A stretch of 64,000 nt of DNA from Sphingobacteriia bacterium (GTDB taxonomy: Bacteria; Bacteroidota; Bacteroidia; Chitinophagales; Chitinophagaceae): NCBI GenBank assembly GCA_017304675.1, contig JAFKLS010000017.1, positions 620,001-684,000 of the forward strand, read 5' to 3'. This document shows positions 8,146 through 15,950 of the stretch, in pieces. A program made the position numbers and the translations under genes. Numbering within the stretch: position 1 is the stretch's first letter; each line of letters starts with the position of its first letter. Under the pieces are notes generated by a model. That model made no database searches and was not told where the DNA came from. It worked only from the letters and a program-made list of their open reading frames with translations.

Positions 8146-9546
8146 TTAAATCTTTACCAGTTTCCATTTGCCCCGCTGAAAAATGATAGCAGATGTAATG
8201 GTAACCAATGTTTCCGTTACCACTATGGCAACAAAAACGCCTACAGGGCCCCAGTGTAATACAATAGCTGTTGCATAGGCAAGCGGTATTTGAAATAACC
8301 AAAACCAGAATAAGTTAATCCAGGTAGGTGTTCTGCTGTCTCCTGCACCGTTAAATGCATTCATAAGAACCATGCCAATGCCAAAGAAAACATATCCCAG
8401 GCTTATGATTCTTAGGGCTTTTACACCTGTTTGCATTGTTTCTGAGTCAGAAGCAATTAAGCCGATGAAGAAGTCGGCCGTAAAGAAAAAGAGAACAGAA
8501 ACGAAGGCCATAAAAACAGCGTTGTATTTGGCAACTTTCCAAACGCTTAATGCAGCCCTTTCCGGTTGTTGTGCTCCCAGGTTTTGCCCAACAAGAGTAG
8601 CTGCTGCGTTGCTTAAGCCAAATGCTGGCATGATAAAAAAGATAAGCAGGCGTATGGCAATAGTATAACCGGAAACAGCTTTATCGCCAAAGCTGGCCAT
8701 AATTCTTGCCATAGCGATCCAGCTGGCAGATGCCACAATAAATTGTAATGTGGCTGTAACAGCAACATTGAGCAATGATTTTAAAATGGAAATAACAGGA
8801 ATAAAATATTTTACATGCATTTTAATAATGCCTTTACCCTTTAGCAGGTGGTATAGCTGGTAACATACGCCAATTCCCCTTCCGGTTGTGGTAGCAATAG
8901 CCGCACCTTGTATGCCCCAACCGAATACTTGTATAAATAAAGGGCAAAAAATAATGTTGCACAGATTGGCCACCCAAAGGCTTTTCATGGCAATGGCCGC
9001 ATCTCCGGCACCACGGAAAATACCATTCATTAAATGAAGCAGCATAATTACCATGTTACCTGTTAGCAATATTTTAGTGAAGGTAAAACCATATGATGCG
9101 GTTGCTGCCGATGCACCCAAAAGCAATAATATTTTCTCTGCAAAGAAAAAACCGGTGATGCTGATAAGAATGCTTACGCCCAGTGCAAGCACTATACTTT
9201 GAGCACCTGACCTGGAAGCTTCTTCATATTTTTTCTCCCCCACTCTTCTTGCCACCATAGCTGTTACAGCCATGCCCAGGCCAAAAGCAATAGAATAAAT
9301 AATGGCCATGGCCGACTCTGTTAAACCTACTGTAGCAATAGCTCTTGGGCCCAGTTTGCTTACAAAGAAAATATCAACTATTGCGAAAACACTTTCCATT
9401 CCCATTTCCAGCATCATCGGAATGGCCAGTAAAAAAATAGCTTTGCGTAAACTGCCTGTTGTAAAATCTTTGTGTTCGCTGCTGAAAGATTCTTTAACGA
9501 AATCCAGCAAACGCTTAACCCGGTATTGTGGTTCAGAATGGATCAT
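8146..9546 (-). CDS. MATE family multidrug/cation exporter
   Basis: A 466-residue inner-membrane protein with about 12 hydrophobic helices in two similar halves, as in multidrug and toxic compound extrusion transporters that expel drugs using Na+ or H+ gradients. Typical segments are AIFLLAIPMMLEMGMESVFA near the N-terminus, KLGPRAIATVGLTES and VGQNLGAQQPERA. The ATG at 9546 follows a gap free of other genes. Substrate cannot be predicted. It is convergent with the type IX cargo gene and probably monocistronic. Confidence 0.93.
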   Translation of the reverse strand: MIHSEPQYRVKRLLDFVKESFSSEHKDFTTGSLRKAIFLLAIPMMLEMGMESVFAIVDIFFVSKLGPRAIATVGLTESAMAIIYSIAFGLGMAVTAMVARRVGEKKYEEASRSGAQSIVLALGVSILISITGFFFAEKILLLLGASAATASYGFTFTKILLTGNMVIMLLHLMNGIFRGAGDAAIAMKSLWVANLCNIIFCPLFIQVFGWGIQGAAIATTTGRGIGVCYQLYHLLKGKGIIKMHVKYFIPVISILKSLLNVAVTATLQFIVASASWIAMARIMASFGDKAVSGYTIAIRLLIFFIMPAFGLSNAAATLVGQNLGAQQPERAALSVWKVAKYNAVFMAFVSVLFFFTADFFIGLIASDSETMQTGVKALRIISLGYVFFGIGMVLMNAFNGAGDSRTPTWINLFWFWLFQIPLAYATAIVLHWGPVGVFVAIVVTETLVTITSAIIFQRGKWKLVKI

Positions 9547-9604
9547 TGTTTAATAAATGCCGAAACTACTGATTAAATCGTCTGCATACCGTAAGGGGAT
9601 ATAA

Positions 9605-9632
9605 AAAATGGAGCATTGATATGCTCCATTTT
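9605..9632 (-). terminator. Hairpin terminator
   Basis: Perfect 12-bp stem AAAATGGAGCAT / ATGCTCCATTTT with a TGAT loop. It follows the minus-strand gene ending at 9654. Confidence 0.75.
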
Positions 9633-9653
9633 GTTTTAGTTTACTAAGGATTC

Positions 9654-10079
9654 TTAAAAGAACAGATTGCTTAATGCACCTGTTGCACTGCTTGGCTTCA
9701 ATTTCAAAAAATCAGCAAATTTAGCCGCACCCACAATGCCTTTTATCTTAGAGAACAAACCGCTTTGCAAAGGGTTAAATTTTGCAAGATACTGTGTTGG
9801 GTTTGTTCCTGCCAGGCTCAAAATACTGCTTTTATCTTTTAAAAAGCCGCCAATGGCCTCTGTGAGTGCCGGTTTCTGTGTTGCCGGTAATGCCAGTTTT
9901 GTTGCCAGTTCTGTAACAATGCTGCCCGTTGTTTTCCCAATATCTCCAATGGCTGGAGGTTTAACAAAACTACTCAAAGCACTGGCTGCTGCTTTAGGAT
10001 CTATTTTCGGTAAAGAGATCTGCGATTGTGCTTTCATCACCAGAAAAGCAACAGATAAAAACAGGAATAATTTTTTCAT
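9654..10079 (-). CDS. Small secreted protein of unknown function
   Basis: Starting at the ATG at 10079 gives 141 residues with a standard signal peptide (MKKLFLFLSVAFLVMKAQSQ). A longer frame upstream to 10130 lacks a sensible N-terminus. The mature protein has hydrophobic helical segments and ordered repeats of Leu, Ala, Lys and Pro (KIDPKAAASALSSFVKPPAI, KLALPATQKPALTEAIGGFL, KIKGIVGAAKFADFLKLKP), suggesting a small helical bundle. There is no Cys and no catalytic motif. I do not recognise a family. It is monocistronic, with its own terminator. Confidence 0.65.
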   Translation of the reverse strand: MKKLFLFLSVAFLVMKAQSQISLPKIDPKAAASALSSFVKPPAIGDIGKTTGSIVTELATKLALPATQKPALTEAIGGFLKDKSSILSLAGTNPTQYLAKFNPLQSGLFSKIKGIVGAAKFADFLKLKPSSATGALSNLFF

Positions 10080-10194
10080 GATCGTAAAATTAGACTTTGA
10101 ATATACAATTTTCAAAGCTTCACAAAGCACCCGAATAAAATCTTCTTCTTAATTTAAATTTAATCATTTGATTAAATCTAATATTTAAGCTTGA

Positions 10195-10446
10195 AAACGA
10201 ATCTTTCCACGGTTGATACTGGTAATCCCTTTTGTGCAGTTATTGTTTACACCGATAGACAGTATGCCTTACTGGGCCCAATGGATATCCAGGTGCAATC
10301 CCGTTACTTATTTTATTGAAGTAATGCGTATGGTTGTAATGAAAGGAAGCGCATTAAAAGATCTTAAGCAACACTTTATCATCATGAGTTGTTTTGCACT
10401 GGTATTTAATATTTTGGCGGTGCTGAATTACAGGAAAACCACCTGA
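10195..10446 (+). pseudogene. C-terminal remnant of an ABC-2 type transporter permease
   Basis: An in-frame stop at 10192 precedes this stretch, and no signal or membrane domain precedes it. The translated tail (LFTPIDSMPYWAQWISRCN, then PVTYFIEVMRMVVMKGSALK) matches the last extracellular loop and final helix of ABC-2 family permeases, which normally have about 370 residues. Only about 80 remain. No ATP-binding partner or N-terminal half is nearby. A TTG at 10213 could start a 77-residue peptide, but a functional product is unlikely. This is best read as the residue of a deletion. Confidence 0.7.
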
Positions 10447-10902
10447 TCATCTCTTGATACCCGATATAATAATTGATGCAACAACCATTGCCAAAAGATC
10501 AATCAGCAGAAAGATCAACATCTCAGCGGCAAATGAATTATGGTTAACGGCACCTGCCAGGTGATCAATATAAACCTTAATCAAAAAAGCAAACTGATGT
10601 GCTGTTAGCACAATCATTAACAGTTCCCGCTTTTTCTGCCGGGTAAACCATGCCATTGCACAAAAACAGGTAATACATATTAATACAGAAACCCTGTTAA
10701 ACAAGGGATCACTTAAATAGGTTTCATATGAAATAAACCACCAGGGAATTCCTGATAGTATGATAACGGAAAGAAATACCAATAACTTCCCTTTTCGGTT
10801 AAATATATGGTTCTCCAATAAATGCATTTGCAGCAGGCAGGGTTTACAACATTTTCGTTTGGGAGAGAATAGAAAATGTTCTGCTGCCAAATTATAGCGC
10901 AT
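10447..10902 (-). CDS. Hypothetical four-helix membrane protein
   Basis: From the ATG at 10902 this is 151 residues; a TTG five codons upstream is also open. The N-terminal 40 residues are cytoplasmic-looking and contain a CCxxC cluster (KCCKPC). Four hydrophobic segments follow (LLVFLSVIILSGIPWWFISY; VSVLICITCFCAMAWF; LLMIVLTAHQFAFLIKV; EMLIFLLIDLLAMVVASIII). The stop is adjacent to the end of the ABC permease remnant, so the deletion edge lies right beside it. I do not recognise the family. Confidence 0.5.
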   Translation of the reverse strand: MRYNLAAEHFLFSPKRKCCKPCLLQMHLLENHIFNRKGKLLVFLSVIILSGIPWWFISYETYLSDPLFNRVSVLICITCFCAMAWFTRQKKRELLMIVLTAHQFAFLIKVYIDHLAGAVNHNSFAAEMLIFLLIDLLAMVVASIIISGIKR

Positions 10903-11030
10903 TATTAAATCGTGCAATTAAAAAGAGCTTATTAAATAAAGAAAAACAGGAAACAGAAAAAGAAGATCGTTTATTCTACAAATAATCATGATTAAAACCG
11001 CTCAATAAACGACTGTTGTACTTTTATTCT

Positions 11031-11723
11031 ATGAATCATTTATTGGATAATCCTGTTTGGGAAGCATTAAGTACTACACAGCATGCTTTTAACATGGGGT
11101 CTGCTGTTGTAAAATTTTTTCCTGAAGATATAGCCCCATTTCTTGCGATGGCAGACTGGAATGCTGCCGCTGTAAACACGCTGCTTCAACAGATACCCGT
11201 AAACAGAAACTTTTCTATTCTTATGGCTGAAACGGTCTCAATACCACCATCGCTTAAACTTGTTTTTACCATACCGTTATACCAAATGGTATGCAATAAC
11301 TTTAGCCCGGTAACATCTCAGGCCCATCAGCCTGTTGAGTTAACAGAGCAGCATGTTGAACAAATGTTGGAATTAACAGCCAAAACAAAACCGGGCCCTT
11401 TTTTTAAGAGAACATACTTGTTTGGCAATTATATTGGTATTATACATCATAACAGGCTTGCAGCAATGGCCGGAGAAAGATTGCAAATGCCGGGCTTCAC
11501 AGAAATAAGTGCTGTATGTGCAGAGCCTGAATTTTTAGGCAAAGGGTATGCTGCAACATTGGTGTGTGAAGCGGCAGCAAAAATAATTGGTATGGGGAAT
11601 ACACCTTTCCTGCATGTACGGCAGGATAACGTTAGAGCAATAGCGTTATATAAAAAACTGGGCTTTACTATAAGGAGGAATATATTTTTTGCCATTTTTA
11701 AAAAAGAGGCACCTTTTCTGTAA
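11031..11723 (+). CDS. GNAT family N-acetyltransferase (FR47-like)
   Basis: A 230-residue protein from the ATG at 11031 (MNHLLDNPVW). The C-terminal half carries a GNAT acetyl-CoA fold: IGIIHHNRLAAMAGERLQ, EISAVCAEPEFLGKGYAATL (motif A with the pyrophosphate-binding G-K-G-Y), then FLHVRQDNVRAIALYKKLGF (motif B). The N-terminal 100 residues match the FR47-like type of acetyltransferase. It transfers an acetyl group to an unknown amine. It stands 55 bp before an ECF sigma gene and may be independent. Confidence 0.85.
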   Translation: MNHLLDNPVWEALSTTQHAFNMGSAVVKFFPEDIAPFLAMADWNAAAVNTLLQQIPVNRNFSILMAETVSIPPSLKLVFTIPLYQMVCNNFSPVTSQAHQPVELTEQHVEQMLELTAKTKPGPFFKRTYLFGNYIGIIHHNRLAAMAGERLQMPGFTEISAVCAEPEFLGKGYAATLVCEAAAKIIGMGNTPFLHVRQDNVRAIALYKKLGFTIRRNIFFAIFKKEAPFL

Positions 11724-11778
11724 CCTTTTCCTTTTCCTAAAGTTTACACTATAGATTTCAGTATTAAATCAAAACAGC

Positions 11779-12333
11779 TTGGAGATATTTTCTGATAACA
11801 CTTTGATGTTACAGGTCAAAGAAGGGGATCTAGATAAAATGGGATTGCTTTTTCAGCGACACCATCAGGCATTGTATGGATTCCTGTATCGTATGACAGG
11901 GCAAAAAGAGCAGAGTGAAGACCTGGTGCAAAATGTTTTTTTCAGGATGTTAAAGTATCGCCATGCTTTTGCCGGTTCAGGAGAATTTAAAACATGGATG
12001 TATCATGTGGCAAGAAATGCTTTGAGTGATCATTTTAAGCGATCTGGCAAAAAGAAATCTGTGTATGAGTTATCTGTTGTAGAAAATAAAGTGATGGCAG
12101 AGCACCGATCAGATGCTATGATAGAATCCAGGCAAAATAGGCAGCTTCTGGAAAAAGCAATGAACAGCTTAAGTAACGAGAACAAGGAGTTATTGATTTT
12201 GTGTAGGTTTCAGGAACTGAAATATAAAGAAGTGGCAACCATTCTCAATATTAACGAGGGAGCTGTTAAAGTAAGGGTACACAGGGCTTTGAGTGAACTG
12301 AAAAATATTTACCAACAATTAAGCAATAAGTAA
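11779..12333 (+). CDS. ECF-type RNA polymerase sigma factor
   Basis: A 184-residue sigma-70 family regulator. Region 2 includes ALYGFLYRMTGQKEQSEDLV and FKTWMYHVARNALSDHFKR (DNA melting, -10 binding). Region 4 includes LLILCRFQELKYKEVATI and NEGAVKVRVHRALSELK (helix-turn-helix, -35 binding). The TTG at 11779 is used because MEIFSDNTLMLQVKEGD extends the conserved N-terminus; an ATG at 11806 is the alternative. It is 6 bp upstream of its probable anti-sigma factor and heads an operon with two DUF4097 proteins. Confidence 0.9.
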   Translation: MEIFSDNTLMLQVKEGDLDKMGLLFQRHHQALYGFLYRMTGQKEQSEDLVQNVFFRMLKYRHAFAGSGEFKTWMYHVARNALSDHFKRSGKKKSVYELSVVENKVMAEHRSDAMIESRQNRQLLEKAMNSLSNENKELLILCRFQELKYKEVATILNINEGAVKVRVHRALSELKNIYQQLSNK

Positions 12334-12339
12334 GAGATA

Positions 12340-13164
12340 ATGGCACAGTGCGATTTTTATCAACAACAAATGAGTTTATTTCTTTCCGGAATGTTAAACG
12401 AAGAAGAAACAGCCCGGTTAAACGAGCATCTTTCCCTTTGCACTTCTTGCAGTGAAGAAATGACTTCTATAAAAGCTTTATGGGCAGAGCTTGATGCAAT
12501 TACTATAGAAGAACCTTCGGCAGGTATGCAGGCAAGTTTTAATGCTATTTTAAAAAATTATAAAGAAGATATCGGCAGCAGGAAAAATATTTTTATAAAA
12601 TGGAATACCCGGATTAAACAATTATGGCAATTACAGCCACGGCTGCAATTAGCATACAGTTTGTTGATGGTAATAGTGGGCATAGGGATGGGTTATTATT
12701 TAAGCAACAAGCCTAATGTAAACGAATCTGCTACGAAAGATCAAATTAATTCACTGGCTTTGCAGGTAACAGATATGCAGCGTACACTAATGGTTACTTT
12801 GTTGGAGAACCCATCGGCCTCCGAACGGATACGTGCGGTAAACTACACAAACGAAATTAATAAAGCTGATATAAAGATCATTCAGGCATTATTGGCCACG
12901 CTAAATAACGATCCTAATGTAAACGTAAGGCTGGCAACGCTTGAAGCATTAACAAAATTTGCACGTGAACCGAATGTAAGGGAAGGCCTGGTACAAAGCA
13001 TACAACACCAGGAATCGCCTATCGTTCAAACAGCTATTGCAGAATTGATGGTGAAATTGCAGGAAAAAAGATCTGTAAAACCATTACAACAATTGCTGAA
13101 TAAAAAAGATGTTGATGAATTGGTAAAAGCCAAAATAAAAGAAAGCCTCCATCAGTTGATTTAA
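12340..13164 (+). CDS. Zinc-finger anti-sigma factor with C-terminal HEAT-like repeats
   Basis: A 274-residue protein. The N-terminus has a zinc-finger anti-sigma motif (HLSLCTSCSEEM, H-x3-C-x2-C) that would hold the sigma factor encoded just upstream. A single membrane helix (LAYSLLMVIVGIGMGYYL, about 106-123) anchors it. The periplasmic part (about 165-274) has HEAT-type helical repeats (NDPNVNVRLATLEALTKFA, ESPIVQTAIAELMVKLQ, VKPLQQLLNKKDVDELVKA), likely a sensing or partner-binding domain. The 6-bp spacing from the sigma gene supports co-regulation; the signal is unknown. Confidence 0.88.
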   Translation: MAQCDFYQQQMSLFLSGMLNEEETARLNEHLSLCTSCSEEMTSIKALWAELDAITIEEPSAGMQASFNAILKNYKEDIGSRKNIFIKWNTRIKQLWQLQPRLQLAYSLLMVIVGIGMGYYLSNKPNVNESATKDQINSLALQVTDMQRTLMVTLLENPSASERIRAVNYTNEINKADIKIIQALLATLNNDPNVNVRLATLEALTKFAREPNVREGLVQSIQHQESPIVQTAIAELMVKLQEKRSVKPLQQLLNKKDVDELVKAKIKESLHQLI

Positions 13165-13182
13165 ACCCTTCAAAACAAACAT

Positions 13183-14049
13183 ATGAAAAGAACAAAACTT
13201 CCGCTATTAGCGGTAATGCTATGTTATTGTCTGTGCTTTAAGGCCAGGGCCCAGGAATACAAAGAGCATATTACCAAAGAATTCAATGTTTCTAAAGATG
13301 CTGCTGCCCGTGTATTGCTGATTTATAATATTACCGGATTTATAAAAATAGAAGGATATGCCGGCGATAAGGTGCTAATGGAGATAGACGAAACCATTAC
13401 CGCCGATGATGCTAAGAATGTAGAGATTGGTAAAAAAGAGGTAAAACTCGGGTTTGATCAGAAACAAGACAGCCTGGTGGCATATATAGCCGAACCATAC
13501 GATTCAAGACCAAGAAGGGGTTGGTATTATAATGATGAAAGAAGAGAGGCAGAATATCGTTACCGTTTTGATTATACTATAAAAGTACCTTACTCAATGA
13601 ACCTGCACATAGGTACTGTTAACAATGGCTTTATTACGGTAAATAATGTAAATGGCTCAATGCACATTACTAATGTTAATGCCGGTATTAAATTAACCAA
13701 TGTTAAAGGCACAACATATGCCCGTACGGTAAATGGCGATGTTACGGTTGAGTACGCCGATAATCCTTCAGAAGCTTCATCTTATTCCACTATTAATGGA
13801 AATATCAATGTAAGCTATAAAGCAGGATTGGCTGCAGATGTACAGTTTAAAAGTCTTCATGGAAACTTGTATACAGATTTTGAGAACATAACCACAGGGC
13901 ATGAAACCGCAACGGTAAAAAAAGACAACAATGGCAACGATAACATTTACAGGTTAAATAAGATCAATGCCGTTCGCTTTGGCTCCGGTGGTAAAACCTT
14001 CAAATTTGAAACACTAAACGGCAACGTATATATAAAAAAACAATCTTAA
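13183..14049 (+). CDS. Secreted DUF4097-type beta-repeat protein 1
   Basis: A 288-residue exported protein (signal peptide MKRTKLPLLAVMLCYCLCFK, cleaved near ARAQ). The body is a run of short beta-strand repeats with the turns typical of DUF4097 proteins: IYNITGFIKIEGYAGDKV, NNGFITVNNVNGSMHITNVN, YARTVNGDVTVEY, YSTINGNINVSY, FETLNGNVYIKKQS. These form a right-handed beta solenoid or sandwich. The role is unknown; the location in a sigma/anti-sigma operon suggests an envelope-stress or cell-surface output. It lies 18 bp downstream of the anti-sigma gene. Confidence 0.85.
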   Translation: MKRTKLPLLAVMLCYCLCFKARAQEYKEHITKEFNVSKDAAARVLLIYNITGFIKIEGYAGDKVLMEIDETITADDAKNVEIGKKEVKLGFDQKQDSLVAYIAEPYDSRPRRGWYYNDERREAEYRYRFDYTIKVPYSMNLHIGTVNNGFITVNNVNGSMHITNVNAGIKLTNVKGTTYARTVNGDVTVEYADNPSEASSYSTINGNINVSYKAGLAADVQFKSLHGNLYTDFENITTGHETATVKKDNNGNDNIYRLNKINAVRFGSGGKTFKFETLNGNVYIKKQS

Positions 14050-14067
14050 AACATTAAAATAAAAAAT

Positions 14068-14940
14068 ATGAAACATTTCAGAGTAATTACCATGTTATTA
14101 GCTGTTGCATTTACTTTTATAAGATCTCATGCTCAAACAACAAATGCAGAACAGTTAACCGTACCGTTAAGCAATCCTGGTAAAGCATACACGTTAAAAA
14201 TAAGGTCGCTGAGCGGGACTATTAAAATAACCGGTTATTCGGGAAAAGATATTCTGGTAGATGTTAATGCCGAAGATGCCAAAACCAGGAAAGAAGGCAC
14301 AGAGGAAAGGAGAGGCCTTAAAAGACCCGGTACAGATGAGGATGCAGCAAATGGAATGAAACGAATTTCTTCTTCTGGAAACTACGAAGTGGTTGCTAAA
14401 GAAAATGACAATAATGTTACCATTACCACAAATAACGGGAATAAGGTGCTTAACCTGAACTTAAAAATACCGCAGGATGTAAAAATAAAAGTAAGCACGG
14501 TTAGCAGCGCTGCAGTGGAGATTGAAAATGTTAAGGGAGAACTTGAAGTAAGCAATACAAACGGCTCTATAAAATTAAACGCCATCTCTGGTTCTGTGGT
14601 TGCCAATACTACTAATGGTTCTATCTCTACAAGCTTTGTAAAAGTAAACAATACAGCTCCTATGGCATTTACTTCTTTCAATGGCAATGTAAGTGTAATA
14701 CTTCCTGCAGATACAAAAGCCAATTTGAAACTGAATTCCGAGCGAGGAGATGTATACAGTGACTTTGATATTGATATAGACAAAACGCAACCACAGGTAA
14801 ATACCACAAAAGAGCCGGGTGTATACAAGATTAAAAGAGATAATTCAGTTTATGGAAAGATTAATGGTGGTGGCACTGAAATTTTTATGAAAACCTATAA
14901 CGGCAACGTTTATGTAAAAAAAGCAGGAAGTAAATCCTGA
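14068..14940 (+). CDS. Secreted DUF4097-type beta-repeat protein 2
   Basis: A 290-residue exported paralogue of the preceding protein (signal peptide MKHFRVITMLLAVAFTFIRS, cleaved near HAQ). It shares the same repeat turns: IRSLSGTIKITGYSGKDIL, VEIENVKGELEVSNTNGSIK, AISGSVVANTTNGSISTSF, FTSFNGNVSVILP, KTYNGNVYVKKAGSKS. A charged insertion (EDAKTRKEGTEERRGLKRPG) near residues 70-90 distinguishes it from protein 1. The pair probably arose by tandem duplication. It lies 18 bp after protein 1, so in the same transcript. Confidence 0.85.
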   Translation: MKHFRVITMLLAVAFTFIRSHAQTTNAEQLTVPLSNPGKAYTLKIRSLSGTIKITGYSGKDILVDVNAEDAKTRKEGTEERRGLKRPGTDEDAANGMKRISSSGNYEVVAKENDNNVTITTNNGNKVLNLNLKIPQDVKIKVSTVSSAAVEIENVKGELEVSNTNGSIKLNAISGSVVANTTNGSISTSFVKVNNTAPMAFTSFNGNVSVILPADTKANLKLNSERGDVYSDFDIDIDKTQPQVNTTKEPGVYKIKRDNSVYGKINGGGTEIFMKTYNGNVYVKKAGSKS

Positions 14941-14995
14941 TATTACTCGCAGGCCGGAAATGTAACTGTAGCATGGATTTAAAACCACTCTTCTA

Positions 14996-15679
14996 ATGAA
15001 AAAAGTAGTAACGGCGTTATTTACAGTATTAACACTGTTTGCAAACGGACAGGCAAAATTAAATTTAAAACTCAAGGCTGAACTCGATAGTATTTTTCAA
15101 CTCGATCAAAAATACCGGGAGCTATTGTTCTCGGCAGAACTAAAATCGAACCCCGATTCAGTTGCACAATCCTATGGAATAAAAACAGGTGAAATACAAA
15201 AATTTTTAATGCATGAATTGGCTTCAACTGATTCTTCTAACATTCAACGAATAGGAGAAATCATTAAAGACTATGGTTACCCTGGCAAAAGCCTTGTAGG
15301 CGAACCCACTAATGAAGCGGCTTTTTTTGTAATTCAACATTCTCAAAGTATTGACAAATACTTGCAACTTATAAAACAGGCTGCCGATAAAAAAGAACTG
15401 AAATTTAGTCTTTATGCTATGATGCTTGATCGTTCTTTAATGTACAGTGGTAAAGAACAAATATTCGGAACGCAGGGTAAAGGGTTAGAGGTATTGAATA
15501 CTTCTACCGGGCAAAAAGAGTTTAAGATGATCATTTGGCCAATTAAAAACTCAACGGGTGTTAACAAGCGGAGAAAAAAAGCAGGCTTTAAAGACACAGT
15601 AGAACAAAATGCAAAAAGAATGGGGATTATTTATAAGGCGTATACTCTTGATGACGTAAATAAAATGAAAGCCGGTTAA
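14996..15679 (+). CDS. DUF6624-like secreted protein
   Basis: A 227-residue protein with a signal peptide (MKKVVTALFTVLTLFANGQA). The region DYGYPGKSLVGEPTNEAAFF, with VIQHSQSIDKYLQLIK, and later YAMMLDRSLMYSGKEQIFGT, matches the DUF6624 domain found in many Bacteroidota exported proteins. No enzymatic activity is established. Conserved His (IQHS) and the DRSLM/GKEQ block would be its most likely functional residues. It follows the DUF4097 operon by 55 bp; whether it is co-transcribed is unclear. Confidence 0.75.
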   Translation: MKKVVTALFTVLTLFANGQAKLNLKLKAELDSIFQLDQKYRELLFSAELKSNPDSVAQSYGIKTGEIQKFLMHELASTDSSNIQRIGEIIKDYGYPGKSLVGEPTNEAAFFVIQHSQSIDKYLQLIKQAADKKELKFSLYAMMLDRSLMYSGKEQIFGTQGKGLEVLNTSTGQKEFKMIIWPIKNSTGVNKRRKKAGFKDTVEQNAKRMGIIYKAYTLDDVNKMKAG

Positions 15680-15950
15680 TAACAGCTACCAATCATTCAA
15701 GCTAACAAAAGATCTATTCAATTTTATTTTGTTAACAGCTTTGTTTTATACACTATGCTCTCACTTGGTTCTTTTCTTAACTATACAACATAGTTAATTC
15801 TGTTTGGCATCAATAAAATTTGAAGGATAACAGAACAATAAACCATAGCTCGTTTGCAGTGGCTGTTACTTTAAGTTACAGCTCTGTAAACAGGCTAACC
15901 AGATATTTATTGCCACTATTACAATTATTCACCTATTCATCAACTTTTTT

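Noticed and set aside
9667..10152. Open frame on the plus strand over the 141-residue secreted protein
   Set aside because: Antisense to a signal-peptide gene with its own terminator; no motif or start context supports it.
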